NCBI GenBank assembly: GCA_036362985.1
Contig: JAYGXS010000008.1
Span: forward strand, 8,065,829 to 8,129,828
Reading direction: 5' to 3'
Length of the DNA stretch: 64,000 bases
From: Ligula intestinalis
Lineage: Eukaryota; Platyhelminthes; Cestoda; Diphyllobothriidea; Diphyllobothriidae
Position numbers and translations under genes: made by a program. Positions 20,313 through 31,841 of the stretch are shown piece by piece (within the stretch, counting starts at the first letter, position 1; every line of letters begins with the position of its first letter). Under the pieces are notes generated by a model. That model searched no databases, was not told the DNA's origin, and saw only the letters and a list, made by a program, of their open reading frames with translations.

Positions 20313-20638
20313 TGAAATCCGAGTACAGTTCAGCACGAAACGCAACAACGCCCAACATGACCATGTTGAGATTGGTAACTTGCATGACCTTCAGAATTTA
20401 TTGTAACACCATGCGGTAATGCAAAAGATGAGTGTGGTCAGTCACCCATTCTGTTGGGCGCTAACTCCGACTGCAAAAATTCGGTGCATAATAATTGCGA
20501 CTAAAATGCGTCTATTAAAGTAGGAATAGTAGTTGTGGGCTCTTAGTTCAACTTATGCGTTGTTCTAATTTTACACTTTTGTTTTAACTACAATACAGCA
20601 CTTCCGTTTCCGACCGCGTGCTCTTCGCTAGCATCTTT
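20313..20638. other. Unassigned, up to a 10 N gap
   Basis: Nothing recognised. The assembly gap is 20,639-20,648. Confidence 0.4.
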
Positions 20639-20656
20639 NNNNNNNNNNTGACGAAT

Positions 20657-22723
20657 GCAAACAATTTTACGAAGCCGAAGAAGATGATGCTGCTTCCAGC
20701 AAGCCGTGTACACCAGCCGATCATAACGAGTCTCAGGCTTTTCAGATATCCATTCAGCTACCCCAGTACTCCGATACCCATCCGTCTCAACGTATGCAGG
20801 AGACGTTGGTGTGGAACACTTTCGAAGGCCTTGCGGAAATCAATGTAGGCTGTATGTATAGTTTCTTTTGCATCAATTGCCCTTGTCCAGCTTTGCATCG
20901 TATAAAGCAAGTTTGTTGTGCATGACCTTCCCCTACGGAATCCAAATTGCGCATTTGAAAATATATGGCGATTTTCACAATATATCATCAAGTGCTTCTT
21001 GATGATATTCTCCATTACATTGCAGCATATGGAGGTCAGACTCACGGGCCTGTAGTTATTCGCAGATGCACGACAACCGCTTTTGTAAAGCGGTGTAATA
21101 TGCGATAATTTTCAGTCCGGAGGAAGTATTCCAGTATCAAACGATTTCTGGCACACTAGTGAAAGGGGTTTAGCTAGCTCTCTAGCAAGTTCCTTGAGCA
21201 ATTTTGCAGGAATTTCATGTGGGCCCGGAGATTTACATGTTTAGTTCTTGAAAAATCGTCTCTTCTTCAAACAAAATATCCCCAATATTTGGTGCTTCCA
21301 CGACCTCGTCAACAGTTGCGACGAAGGTAGGTTCTATGGTAAAGAGAGACTGAAAGAACTCAGCAAAATGTTCTGCTTCGTTTTTACAGTCGGAGCTTTC
21401 GTGACCATCATCAGTTTGCATAACAGGAATCGGGTTCCTGTTACGTGTGCTTTTCCGTAAATAACTATATAGCAACTTTGGATTATTGACAGCTCAACGA
21501 AGTAGATCGCTCTCTAAGTTCGTCGTGCTTTGAAAACCATTTTTACCTTGTTCCGCACGATTTTGTACTGTTCAAAATCTTCGTTAAGGCTTGTGTTGCA
21601 AAACTTCTTCCAAAGCTTTCTTTTTTATTTATCTCTCTTTTGATACCTCTGTTCAGCCATGGAGGTCGGCTAGATACCTTGGGCACTGAAAGTGGACAAT
21701 GACTGCGCAGTAGCTGCGACAACCACTCCTTAAATGTATTCCAGTCCTCAGTGACATCCCTAGAGAAAAGAAGACCCCAGTCTCTTTGTGATGCCTCTTC
21801 TCTCATTTGTGAGAAGTCACCTCGCCATACATTCGGCCTTGGTTCGTCTACTGTAGGGGGTAACGAGTAAAGACCATAATCCCACAAAAGTATGGCATGA
21901 TCACTTCGACCTAGTGGAGGTAGGCAGCATACCTCGTCTATAATGTCGGGATGCTTCGTGAAGACTAGATCTAAAAAAGTAGCTTGTTGCCCTCCACGTG
22001 CTCTAGTTGAAACTAGGACGTGTTGTGTGAGAAGGGCCTCAAGTGTTAATTTTAGCAGATGGTGATCAAAGCGTTTTTAGAACAATTGGCCCGCGAATTG
22101 TTCCAACATATGCTGGGTGCATTGAAGTCACCCATGAGAACAACATCGGGTCGACTTCCAATCTCCTTTATGCACACCAGTAAACGCGCATCTGCATCAC
22201 TGTTTGTCCGCGGTGGTCGGTAGACAGTCACGGCTTCTAGGGGCTGCGACCCCCGTGCCTTAATTGTCAGCCGAATAGCCTCTATACCATGAGTAATCCT
22301 TTTAGGCTTCTCGCACACACTAAATTCGTTCTTTACATACATAGCAACTCCTCCACCCTGGCGTTCAACTCGGTCTCGTCTAAATAGTTGGTATCCACAT
22401 AGCGCCACTTCTGAATCACTGATGCTCTGTGACAGCCAAGTTTCTGTTATTGCTATAACATCAGGGGACCCATCGTCTACCTGCATTCAAAGTTCATCAA
22501 ACTTCGAGAATAAACTCTGGGCGTTAGTATATAGAAATTTCAGCCAGCGAGACTCTGCAGTGTCCAATGCGTTTGAACGCGAGTTTGCCAGTACTACTGG
22601 ACCGCAACTGCCATCAGGACTGACTGCTTCCACAGCACTTTGATAGTTTTCTGTATTATTTGGTCCCTGAAGATAGCCAGATTGCTCTCCAGCTCTCTTT
22701 CTCTCCCATAGTTCCGCCACCAA
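20657..22723 (-). pseudogene. B1 ORF2: endonuclease and partial reverse transcriptase
   Basis: Endonuclease motifs: FLYTNAQSLFSKFDEL, DVIAITETWLSQSISDSE, RRDRVERQGGGVAMYV, VTVYRPPRTN, VVLMGDFNAP. RT motifs: FEEETIFQELN, then MSLTSICCNVMENIIKKHL, NAQFGFRRGRSCTTNLL and AYIDFRKAFESVPHQRLL. The frame is broken by many stops and shifts. The YADD block is not present. Confidence 0.8.
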
Positions 22724-22734
22724 TTCTTGGCGTT

Positions 22735-23817
22735 TCAGACGTTCTGCTGGAGAGTAGTCCGGCTGAAAAAAAACACCGTCTTATGTGAGTGGCGGAGAGC
22801 TGTCTTCCGGGATAGAACCAAGTTCACCTGTTCTTTGTTATCCAAGACTATCCTGAAAGTTCGAGGTCGGACAGTTCCCGACTGTTCGGTTACCTGTTTG
22901 CCTATCCTGAAAGCTCCACACAATCCTTCTCTCTCTCGCTGTCTGAGAATGTGTTTTAGCAGGTCCCGAAACTTTTCGACGTCCGCATCCGTCCTTTCCT
23001 TCGGAGTAGTTCCGTCTGATTCAGGTAGGCCTTGAACGACTATGCAGTTTTGGCGGGCAAGGGAGACCCTTGATATATTTCCAGCCCTACTGCCATCGGA
23101 AGACCCCGAGGTATCGATAGGAATGGCTTGTGACTTTGGGTTTTCCTAACCATCACCAGAGATAGGCTTCTTTTGGAAGCCGGGATGGCTTTGTTCAGAG
23201 CTGTCTTCGTGCTGCCCCCTTTCCGCATTTGTGTTTTTTTTCAGTGATTGGTATGCAGCCTTAGCATACCTACTTCGTTTTTTATGCTGGCTTTCTGTGC
23301 CCAAACCGATTTCACAAGAAAGTGGAGTTGTACAATCTCCTTCTCTGATTGGAGCGTGTTGTTTGGTGGGTGTTTTGTTTCGCGCAGTATCGAGAGGATT
23401 TGAGGTGAGAGCTACCAAGTTCGCCGCTTGGGCTGCCGGTGTCTGTTCATCTTTCTCAGTAGATGTTCCGCCCCGGGATTCTGCAAATACTCTTCTCTGC
23501 TGGCTGCTCTCAACTTCAGGTACGATAATGTTGACCTTTTTAAGGACGAAGCGAAGAGATTTCTTCAATTCCTCTATCTCCATTTTCAGATTATGGAGCT
23601 TCTTATCGTGGTCTGCAAATTTGTACAGAAGCGTAAGACAGGATGTGCAAGCCTCATCTTTATAAGTTGCACCTCTTAAACTTCTGAGACTTTTCGTCCG
23701 TTTGCTGGGAGGACTTTTCAATAAACTTCGAGACCGCTCTTCTGTAGTTGATAATCTTATTTGATCCTCACTTCTGTACTCTTCTATAGCTCCATCGTCT
23801 AGCCGTTCGACTTCCAC
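22735..23817 (-). pseudogene. B1 ORF1, RRM-like nucleic-acid-binding protein
   Basis: It begins MEVERLDDGAIEEYRSED, with a coiled coil near residues 65-95 (FADHDKKLHNLKMEIEELKK). It continues past a stop to NCIVVQGLPESDGTTPKE and the RRM-like block PRTFRIVLDNKEQVNLVLS plus HKTVFFFSRT. The same layout is seen in ORF1 of B2 and C. CR1-type ORF1 proteins act as RNA chaperones in the ribonucleoprotein (family knowledge). Confidence 0.7.
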
Positions 23818-24097
23818 CCGAGGCGTCCGCGGTTATATTCCTGGCCCCCCTGACAGTTTAGTAGAATTATCGAGGGTAATATTTGCTACTTCCATTTGCA
23901 AACGAAACGACTAAATTCAAAATGCGACTATGACGTAGTGTGTTGTCTGGTATGCAAAATAACGAAAATCTTCTGACGGTGAGTAAAACATTGCAAATAT
24001 TTCTAGCAGACTGAGTAAACAATACGCTTAATTACTTAGAAGCACTTTCAAATGTGTATAAACAATATGCAGAATATTCAGGAACGACTCAGCCGTT

Positions 24098-24600
24098 TGT
24101 AGATCTTCGAGGTCCTGAATAACTGCTGATCTTGTCACTGGTGGTTTTTCAGACAGTTTTCACTTGCTTTGGTTGTAGGCTGCAAATTCAGTTCAATGAC
24201 GTGAAGAACAAATTCCAGTTTGATTCCGTTTTCTGATGAAGTACGATACAATAACAAATTTCACGAGTTGCAGAAAGTACTTTTGCTCATGCAATTGAAG
24301 CGATAAAACCCGGAAACAGTACTGGCGAAATGGTATCAGAATCCAAATAGTCTACGTTGGAGAGCAGAAATTAAGGTTGTGTCCAGTCGGGCTCAAGGTC
24401 AAGGTCTCACGATGGTTGTGCGCGATGGACTCCTCCGGTCTCCCCTCCTTGATGGTTGATCATGAAGCCATTCGGGCGGTGTTACAGTGGTGAACGACAG
24501 CCTCTGCTGCTATATGATTTCTCCAATTGACAAGAATCATTTCCAACCCTCATACGTTCTCATTAACAGTCCTGTCTCATTGCACTAAAATAAATCCTAT
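24098..24600. other. Unassigned stretch
   Basis: No supported feature. A short GGTCAAGGTC motif at about 24,400 recurs near 25,220. Confidence 0.35.
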
Positions 24601-24950
24601 CAACCAACCTCCTTAATTTTGCAGAAGCAGATTTTTTCTCCTACGTTTTGGTTTCTTTTTAAGCGGGGTCCGCTGAACTCTGCCCCCGTTTTAATGGTAG
24701 GAGTTTTTTTCACTGCTTCCTCCTTAGTTCACCATGCGTTTTCAGAGAGTGTTGACTATTATTTTAAAATGACGATATGTTGGTGGGTATTAATTTTATC
24801 TGCCAACAGTACTAAACGCTCCCGCTGCCTATGTGGTTGTTCACGGAGAGCAGCATTTATCAACTTTGACTTTATTTTTCCACAGCACTAAGTTTGCAAT
24901 GACGAGGCCCTTCATGCCTAAAATATAAAATTCACTTATTTATTATTCTT
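24600..24950 (+). repeat. 3' UTR of a D-family CR1-like element
   Basis: TTTTCTCCTACGTTTTGG through GTCCGCTGAACTC and the end GACGAGGCCCTTCATGCC, ATATAAA, TTTATTATT align with the 3' end of element D at 37,130-37,336. No coding part is attached, so this is a 5'-truncated copy. Confidence 0.7.
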
Positions 24951-24957
24951 CCAGTTC

Positions 24958-25042
24958 ATGTGAAGTTGTAGGAAGATATATGATACCATGACAGGCTTTC
25001 AAATGAATTGTCACGGAACAGTATGAAGAACAGTCTAGAGCT
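24958..25042. repeat. 85 bp sequence repeated at 46,217-46,301
   Basis: From ATGTGAAGTTGTAGGAAG to GAACAGTCTAGAGC the two copies appear identical. Here it lies between inverted D-family ends; at 46 kb it abuts the 5' end of B2. Class unknown. Confidence 0.75.
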
Positions 25043-25076
25043 AGAAAAAATGTTTACAATGCTGGCAACAGGAAAT

Positions 25077-25205
25077 AAATAAATTTTTATGTTAGGCCCG
25101 GAGGACCTTCTCATTTTAAACTTATTGCCATGGAAAAATCAATACAAATTTGATAAATGCTGCTCTTCGTGGACAACCACATAGGCAGCGGGAGTGTTTA
25201 GAATG
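25077..25205 (-). repeat. Inverted D-family 3' end
   Basis: The reverse complement (ACTCCCGCTGCCTATGTGG through AGCAGCATTTATCAAATTTG and GGCCTAACATAAAAATTTA) matches 24,811-24,945. The two face each other across 130 bp. Confidence 0.75.
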
Positions 25206-25389
25206 GTAGGCAGATCGATCAAGGTCAAGGTCAAGCGCTGTTTTCGAAATTTTAGCTAAGTCATAAGTCTTTTATAAGTCAATTTATCTTAGAGCAGATA
25301 CGACTATTAGTCTTTCGTTTTCTTATAAAAATTATCCGTAAGTACCAGTACTTACGCTTGAAAAATCTGCTTCCATTCCTTTTGTTGGT

Positions 25390-26793
25390 TTGGTCTCTGC
25401 TTGCTTACCTAGCATTCTGTTAACCATCTGTCTTGCTTTCAGCACCTTATCTAAGCTTAAACAGTTAGTTAACTCTGATTTCCCGACTGTTTTCGTGATT
25501 AATCTACCTGTTGCTTCGAAAAGTATGAAGGCGACATTTTCATTCAGTAGGAAGCCTCAGAATTCCAGACCCAAGCGGTATCTGCGAAAGGCAAACATCA
25601 TTACTGATATCAGTCTTCAGCCTGACATCAGTATTCAGCCTGATCTGGTTGCCGAGCAAATAGATTTGTCTGCAATGAAAAATTGCAGCGAGTTTATGTT
25701 GAAATTTGGGTCAGTTCTCTCAATCCTTGGGACCCTATTTGATGGGAATATCCCTGCAGTTTCCTCTCAAGAATGCAAACGTTTAGATATTCTCGTTAAT
25801 TTGGTCGCAAGTGAGTCACAGGATAGACAAAAAAGGACGTACAATTTTATCCTGAAAAACGTTCCGAAATCAATTCAGCCAATGGACGTTGCACTGCATT
25901 TCCTCTACTCCTGTGCATTTAACTATAAAATAGCAGCGGCAATTAGACTGTTATCTCGCAGTAAAAACCACCCATATTAGTGAAGCTATTTTCACCCATT
26001 GAAATAGACGCCATTTTTTAACAGCGAGAACTTGTTTCCAAATATTCGTCATGATCTCACTCCAATGGAGCGAAGAATAGTGTCAAGTTCTTCTGATAAA
26101 ATAGTAAATTCACCGCAACCGGCTCAAGTTCCTGGTCGTAGCCCTAGGAAGCCTAGCGAGCCATGTACTCTTATTCCTGCCAAACCTAGATTACTGTTCC
26201 CCAGTACAGCAACTGTCTCATCCCCCTCAAGTCACCAGACATCACCCTCTACTTCTAACTTTGATGCTTCCCCAGTTGCCATAGCTAGTAATTCTGGTGG
26301 CCCTCCGAGAAATTCTGAAATACCCTCTACGTGAGGTTGACCAACAGCTTCAATACTCGATCAGAGTCCTCCCAAACCTTCTATTAAATCACCCAGTTCA
26401 GGTCATCGAAAGGGTGGGATCCGGAACTTAACCGCGAGCATGCAGCCTTCCCAAACACCATTTAAGCCAATACAACAGGAAACTAACAAACATATAAGTT
26501 ACACTACTTATCACAATTATCATACTGGGCCAGGCTTTCCACCGCTTAATCCTCATAGTTACCTTAACTCACCCACCAGCCTCAATTTCCCGTCTTGGTT
26601 TATCCAATTTCCCGGTAACTATCAGCAAGCTCACCACGGCACTAATCCTTATGGCCCATCGATCTCACAGATCTATCTACCTGCAGCTTTTAGCTCTCCC
26701 CCTCAGCTTTCTAATGTTAATGGTCCTGCTCCAGTCGATGGCTATTCTCCAAACTTCCAACCAAATTACCCACCTCCCCATTTTTATTACTAA
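25390..26793 (+). pseudogene. D ORF1, RRM-like domain plus Pro/Tyr-rich tail
   Basis: Blocks read RTYNFILKNVPKSIQPMDVA, ILVKLFSPIEIDAIF and LFPNIRHDLTPMERR, the RRM-like ORF1 layout seen in C and B2. About 230 residues rich in Pro, Ser, Gln and Tyr follow (YHTGPGFPPLNP, GYSPNFQPNYPPPHFYY). Three open pieces share one frame (25,390-25,980, 26,032-26,334, 26,440-26,793), with stops and a double frameshift near 25,970-26,030. The long low-complexity tail is unusual compared with B2. Confidence 0.65.
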
Positions 26794-26799
26794 ATAAAG

Positions 26800-28255
26800 A
26801 TAACCCTAGTTCGATTACTCAAGCTACACTAGATATCATCTTGCTTAATGCAAGATCTGTTTTAAATAAGATGGCTCAACTTAGAGCTATTGCGTTCGAG
26901 CTGAAGCCAGATTTTATATGCATTCCAGAGTCATGGACCCATCCACTAATTTCTGATGCTTATTTATAATAAACGAGTATGATTTCTACCGTCAAGACCG
27001 CCTTAGTAAGCGTGGCAGCGGTTGTCTTCTCTATATTAAAGCTATATTTAGGCATTTACTTTTCGACCTAGATGCTGAGTCATTCTCGGACAATTACTGC
27101 TTTGCATCCATTATCCTGTCTCCTCATCAAAAGGCGATTATCGGATGCATTTATAGTCCTCCTTACTCATCATCGGGAGATGATGAAAAGCTTTGCGAAA
27201 TATTTAGGCTGATTTCAGAGTCCGCATTTGATGATAAATTTATCGCTGGGAATTTCAACTTTCCCGAAATTGATTGGTCATTGAACTGTTGTCCATCAAG
27301 ATTTCAGCCCGTCCTAGATACCATTAATTTTTCAAACGGGTCTCATTTGGTCTGTTCCCCAACAAGGGATCAGCATATTTATATTTAATTTTCACGAATG
27401 ACATTTCCCCCCATTTTCGTTGACTACAATCAGAACCTCTTCCCAAGTGACCATACTTTAATCCATTGTTGTTTTCCGCTTGCTTCTACGAAAAAGGCTA
27501 GCAACATTCGCACCTATCGTGCGTTTTACTTAGCTGATATTAATTTAATTAACAACTTTATGGATTCAATGGACTGGCAGGAGCTTTCCTCCACGAACAG
27601 TGTAACAATTCTCTGTGACTTAATGATGGCAATTTAAAATAGCATTTTGGAATTTGTACCGATCAAAAATTTTAAGCCTTATACTTCGGACCCCACCGTT
27701 CCTCACTTTTTTTGTCTAGACTCAAGAAATTGCAAAGAAAGTTGAAAGACCAGTCTACTTGTTCATTATCTGTGCACCTTAGAATCACAGAGCTTTTCGA
27801 ATTAGCGTCTAAGATTCGTCTTGCACATGACAAACAGAGGGAATCTTGCGCACTCAGCGAGTTAAACTCTGCAAAATCTATTGCCCAACTGTTCTGTCGT
27901 CGGTCCTCCACTAAACGAGGTCACGAAATCCTCCCTTTACTGAATGAAAATAAAACCTCTGTGCAAGATGAGTCTGCGAAGGCTGAACTGCTCAATGCAT
28001 TCTTTGCAAAGCACCTTACGACGGAATCTGAACCGGTCCCGTCGTTTCAGCCATGCTCAGTCAATACTATCAGTACCATAGATTTCTCCATAGAAGTAAT
28101 TCGGGAACTGAAGGCCTTCCAAATTCACTCATAAAGAGAGTATACAGCTTCCCCCGATTGCTAAGTTATCTATTCTCAGCTTATCTTCCAAATGGTTTCC
28201 TTCCTGACTCGTGGAAGACATCTATTATTCTTCCAGTCTTCAAGTCAGGATCTCA
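26800..28255 (+). pseudogene. D ORF2, endonuclease and N-terminal RT
   Basis: Endonuclease: TLDIILLNARSVLNKMAQL, DFICIPESWTHPLISD, YRQDRLSKRGSGCLLYI, IIGCIYSPPY, IAGNFNFPEIDWS and PSDHTLIHC. RT start: KLQRKLKDQ, NAFFAKHLTTES, AYLPNGFLPDSWKTSIILPV. Several stops and frameshifts interrupt it, including one where the RT GPD motif would be. Confidence 0.75.
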
Positions 28256-28715
28256 TTATAATAATAATAATATGTTTATTATGCCAGTTTACAGGCAATT
28301 GTAAAGAGTTGGTAATGCACCTCTTGGGCGCCTTCCAACACCTCGAAGACCGGAAAAAAACCTAAAACAAACTCCCTATGTTGCAGCCAGTATTGGTTTT
28401 GTTTCAGGTTTTTTGTTTTGTCAATACTGGGCGAGATAGGGAGTTTGTTTCAAGTGAAAAAAACCTGCCTTCAAAGGTATGATACAAACGGAATAAATGT
28501 ACAGTTGTAAGCTGAGTTGACTCATCAGCAGGAGAACTGTTTCATATAGTTTAAAAACATTAGTTCCAGACGGAAAGGGTTGGCACAAGAACACAGTGTT
28601 CTCAGTCTTCCTTCAATGGTTGTCGGCAAAAGTTGCGCGCTATCGGCTGAAAGGTTAGCAGACTGCGGGCTGCTGCTTCAGCCGCATTATCTTCAGCAGT
28701 GAAGCCTGGCGGGGT

Positions 28716-31700
28716 TCAAAGTCCACGAATGCCATCAGAGTGAAAGAGAGATTCCACCGAGTCAGCACCCAAAATTCGTGAAAGTTGTCCTGAATGTAGA
28801 AAACAAGTTATAGCTCTCTTAAACATAGGGTAGTTTTGCTGGGTTTTAATACTTTTGGGCAGCTTATTCCAGATTGATATGGCATTTACTGAAAAGAATT
28901 GCCGGTACTTAACTGTGCGTGCCATAGGAAGAAATAAGTATACGTCTCGATGACTGGCGCGTCGAGAGTGCTCAAGCTGCCTTATTGTACTAAGAGGATT
29001 AAAGGTTTGACCATTCAAAAGTTTAAACAGTAAAAATAGACCCTTCTGCAATCGACGAAGCCATAGGGGATCCAGCTTTATAAGTTCGCACCTTTGTTGG
29101 TAGGTTAAGTTACGGTGTTCTGCAGTGAAAACTCTTCTAGTGAAGAAGTGCTGCACCGATTCTATTTTCTTCCGTTCACTAGTGCGCAGAAGACTGAATA
29201 AGGGTGAGCAGTATTCAAGACTAGGTCTCACGTACATATTATAAAGGCTAGTTCTAACCTTGATAGTCTTAAAATTTCAAAGGATAGATCCGGTGGTTCG
29301 GCGTGCTTTCGAGACTATCAGGGCACAGTGCTCTAACAAATTGAGACTATTAGAGTAGGATATGCCCAAATCCTTGATAACTCCTGGGACATTTAGTTCG
29401 TGGCCGTCAATGCTTAATTCCGGTTGATGATCGTCGCTAACAACCATGACGGAACATTTGTGCCATGAAAGGATGAGGCGCCATGTGCAACACTACTGGG
29501 CGAAGGCCTGAAGATCCTTTTTTATCAGCTCGAGCACGATGTTGCGATCTGCCGGTTTATATCGATAAGCGACTTTTAGATCATCAGCGTACATGAAGGG
29601 TCTGCCATACTGAAAACAATCTGAAACGTCGTTGACAAACAGGCAAAATAGGAGCGGACCCAGTACACTACCCTGTATAACTCCACTCCTCACATGCGTG
29701 GGGTTGGAGATAACATTCGAAATTTTTACTCGTTGTGTGCGAGCATCCAAAAAGGAAGATATGAAGTTCAGAGGCTTGCTACCTATGCCGAAGGAGGCCA
29801 GTTTCAGAAGGAGGAGGTTATGATCGACCCGATCAAAGGCCTTAGTAAAATCAAAATAGACGCTATAAGTGGCAAAACCGCTGTCTCTAGATTGCAGCAC
29901 ATAATTAAAGAAAGAGAGCTGGCAGGTGTCACAAGATCGTTTCTCGAGAAAGCCATGTTGAGCTGTACTGAGCAGGTTGTTCTCTGTCAAGTGACGCATC
30001 ATCTTTTCTTTGATTAAGGTCTCCAAGATCTTCGATGCTGCGGGAAGTGTATTTATTGGCCTAAAGTTGTCAAATGATGTCGATCGGCCATGCTTGCGAA
30101 TAGGCATTATGTGCGATTCCTTCCACAACGAAGGAAAGTTTTTGCTCTCAAGAGCAAGATTAAATAACTTACAAAGAATAGACGGAAAGACATCATTCGC
30201 TTCAGCTTTTAGAAGGCTAACTGGGACGCCATCTGGTCCTGGACTATAGGATTGGCGATAACGACGAATGACTACAGTCACATCCCAAACGGTAAAACTT
30301 ATGGTTTCGAGTATGGCACCCGTCCAAGCCTGGATAACCGGAGGTGCAGCGAAAGAGCTTTCACTAAAAGTTTTGGATAGGAACGCATTGAAGCTATCGG
30401 CTGTCAACTTAGCTTCAGCTATGGGGTTTCCTAAAGCATCTTGAAGTATGGGGTGTTGCGTTTTCCTCTGCGCTTTTACTATACGCGAAAAGAGTTTCGC
30501 AACATTAAGGGAAGGGTTTTCAGCGAAATGAGCCTCATCGGCTATCTGCTTTTCTTCGGAGAGCTTCTTAGCCTGCTCAAAGATCAGTGTGATCAAGGGC
30601 AGAACCAAAGTGTCTTTCTGTTGATGCAAACGACGAGAGAGTTTACGCAGCCTACGACGGAAAGACAGAGGAAGGTACACTTCATCCTTGACACGTATTA
30701 CTTTCTTACGGGGGACAAAGTGGAGGATGAGTGGATCCAACACTTTGTACAGTGCATCGGTACAAACATTTACATCCAAACATTGGAAAAATTCAGACCA
30801 GTCGAGAGCGTTTAGATGTGCCAGTAGGTCAGCCATGTTTGCTGATCGGAAGTCATGATAAAAACTATACTTTTGGGAAAATGTTTCATCCGCCTCCAGT
30901 TCTAGTTCACTAACAACTGTAAGATGGTCTGAACTCCCAAGTGCGTCTTAGGATGACACTGAAAGTGGTTCGCATCCCCTACAAAAAATTAGGTCGAGTA
31001 TGTTTGCTCCTCGAGTGGGAAAATCGACTACTTGATCCCACATGCCGATATCTATTGCCTCAAGTAAGTTCTCGAACTTTGAAGGACCGGATGGTGGAAA
31101 CCATTGCACGTCAGGAAGGTTAAAATCGCCTGCAATCAAGCAATACTTAAGATTCAAGTCAGCTGCGGCATGAAATGCCTGCGAGAGACAAAGATCGTAG
31201 TCTGCATTGGCAGTAGGTGGGCGATAAACACAGCCAACAAGTAAGGAGTATTTGTTTTTTAGAACAACTCGTAGCCAGCAGCTATCCTCCACCGCTGTGA
31301 ATTGTGGATAGTCCAACGGGAGAAATGCAAGTGGCTGCTTAATATAGATGCAGCTTCCTCCACCACGGCCATTGTTTCGATCGTTCCAAACGCATTCATA
31401 GTCTAGAACAGAGAGTTCTGAGTCAGCTACAGAGGCCGATGCCCATGTCTCAGTTACCATCACAATGTCTGGGCGGTTGACGAAAACCATAGTTTGGAGC
31501 AGAATCATTTTATTAATGAGTGATCTGGCATTTAAAACGACCAATTTAAGAGAGCATGTCTGAGGTTTCGGTGGCGGGACAGCTAGGCCGTCACTGTTAC
31601 CGGCTTCGACCAGAGCGATGTCCTTTTGACCTGAACTATTTTTCCCTCTCTTATTTTGAGATTTGTCTCGCCATTGGATCTCCGTTTTTCCAGCTCTATT

Positions 31701-31799
31701 ATTAGCTGTCTCATCTTTCTCCGCTCTTTCAACTCGTAATCCGGCTGAAAAAAAAACTTGCGAATGCAGACTCCGTAAGGATGGTTTGCGCTCTAGCAA
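28716..31799 (-). pseudogene. C ORF2: endonuclease and reverse transcriptase, three stops, no frameshift
   Basis: Endonuclease (31,799-30,950): LKLVVLNARSLINKM, DIVMVTETWASASVADSE, GGGSCIYIKQ, VGCVYRPPTA, LIAGDFNLPDVQW, SDHL. RT (30,836-29,493): YSPGPDGVPVSLL, FDNFRPINTLPAASKILE, QHGFLEKRSCDTCQL, YFDFTKAFDRVDHNLL, GVIQGSVLGPLLF and catalytic MYADDLKVAY. C-terminus: MYVRPSLEYCSPLFS, RRLQKGLFLLFKLLNG, IWNKLPKSI. In-frame stops lie at 30,945-30,947, 29,490-29,492 (Trp to TAG) and about 29,270 (likely Arg CGA to TGA). The whole ~1,030-codon frame is otherwise intact. Confidence 0.9.
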
Positions 31800-31841
31800 G
31801 AGTTTCGCCTGTGCTTCAGTTTCTAAAATAACTTTTAGAGG

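Larger units (their letters stand above)
20649..24097 (-). mobile_element. CR1-like element B1, 3'-incomplete
   Basis: On the minus strand it carries ORF1 remnants (23,817-22,735), an AP endonuclease (22,700-21,900) and an RT up to the palm, where it meets the N gap. The 5' end AACGGCTGAGTCGTT (24,083-24,097) is shared with B2 at 46,201-46,215, marking a common family 5' terminus. The RT 3' half and UTR are missing, probably at the gap. Confidence 0.8.
25210..28255 (+). mobile_element. CR1-like element D, segment 1 (5' part)
   Basis: It comprises a 5' leader, ORF1, a Pro/Tyr-rich linker region, the endonuclease and the start of RT. It stops at FKSGSHYNN (28,255), where element C is inserted. 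Joining 28,255 to 33,901 restores the RT motif as SHYNN/NNYRGV, which supports one continuous ancestral element. The 5' end is approximate. Confidence 0.8.
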
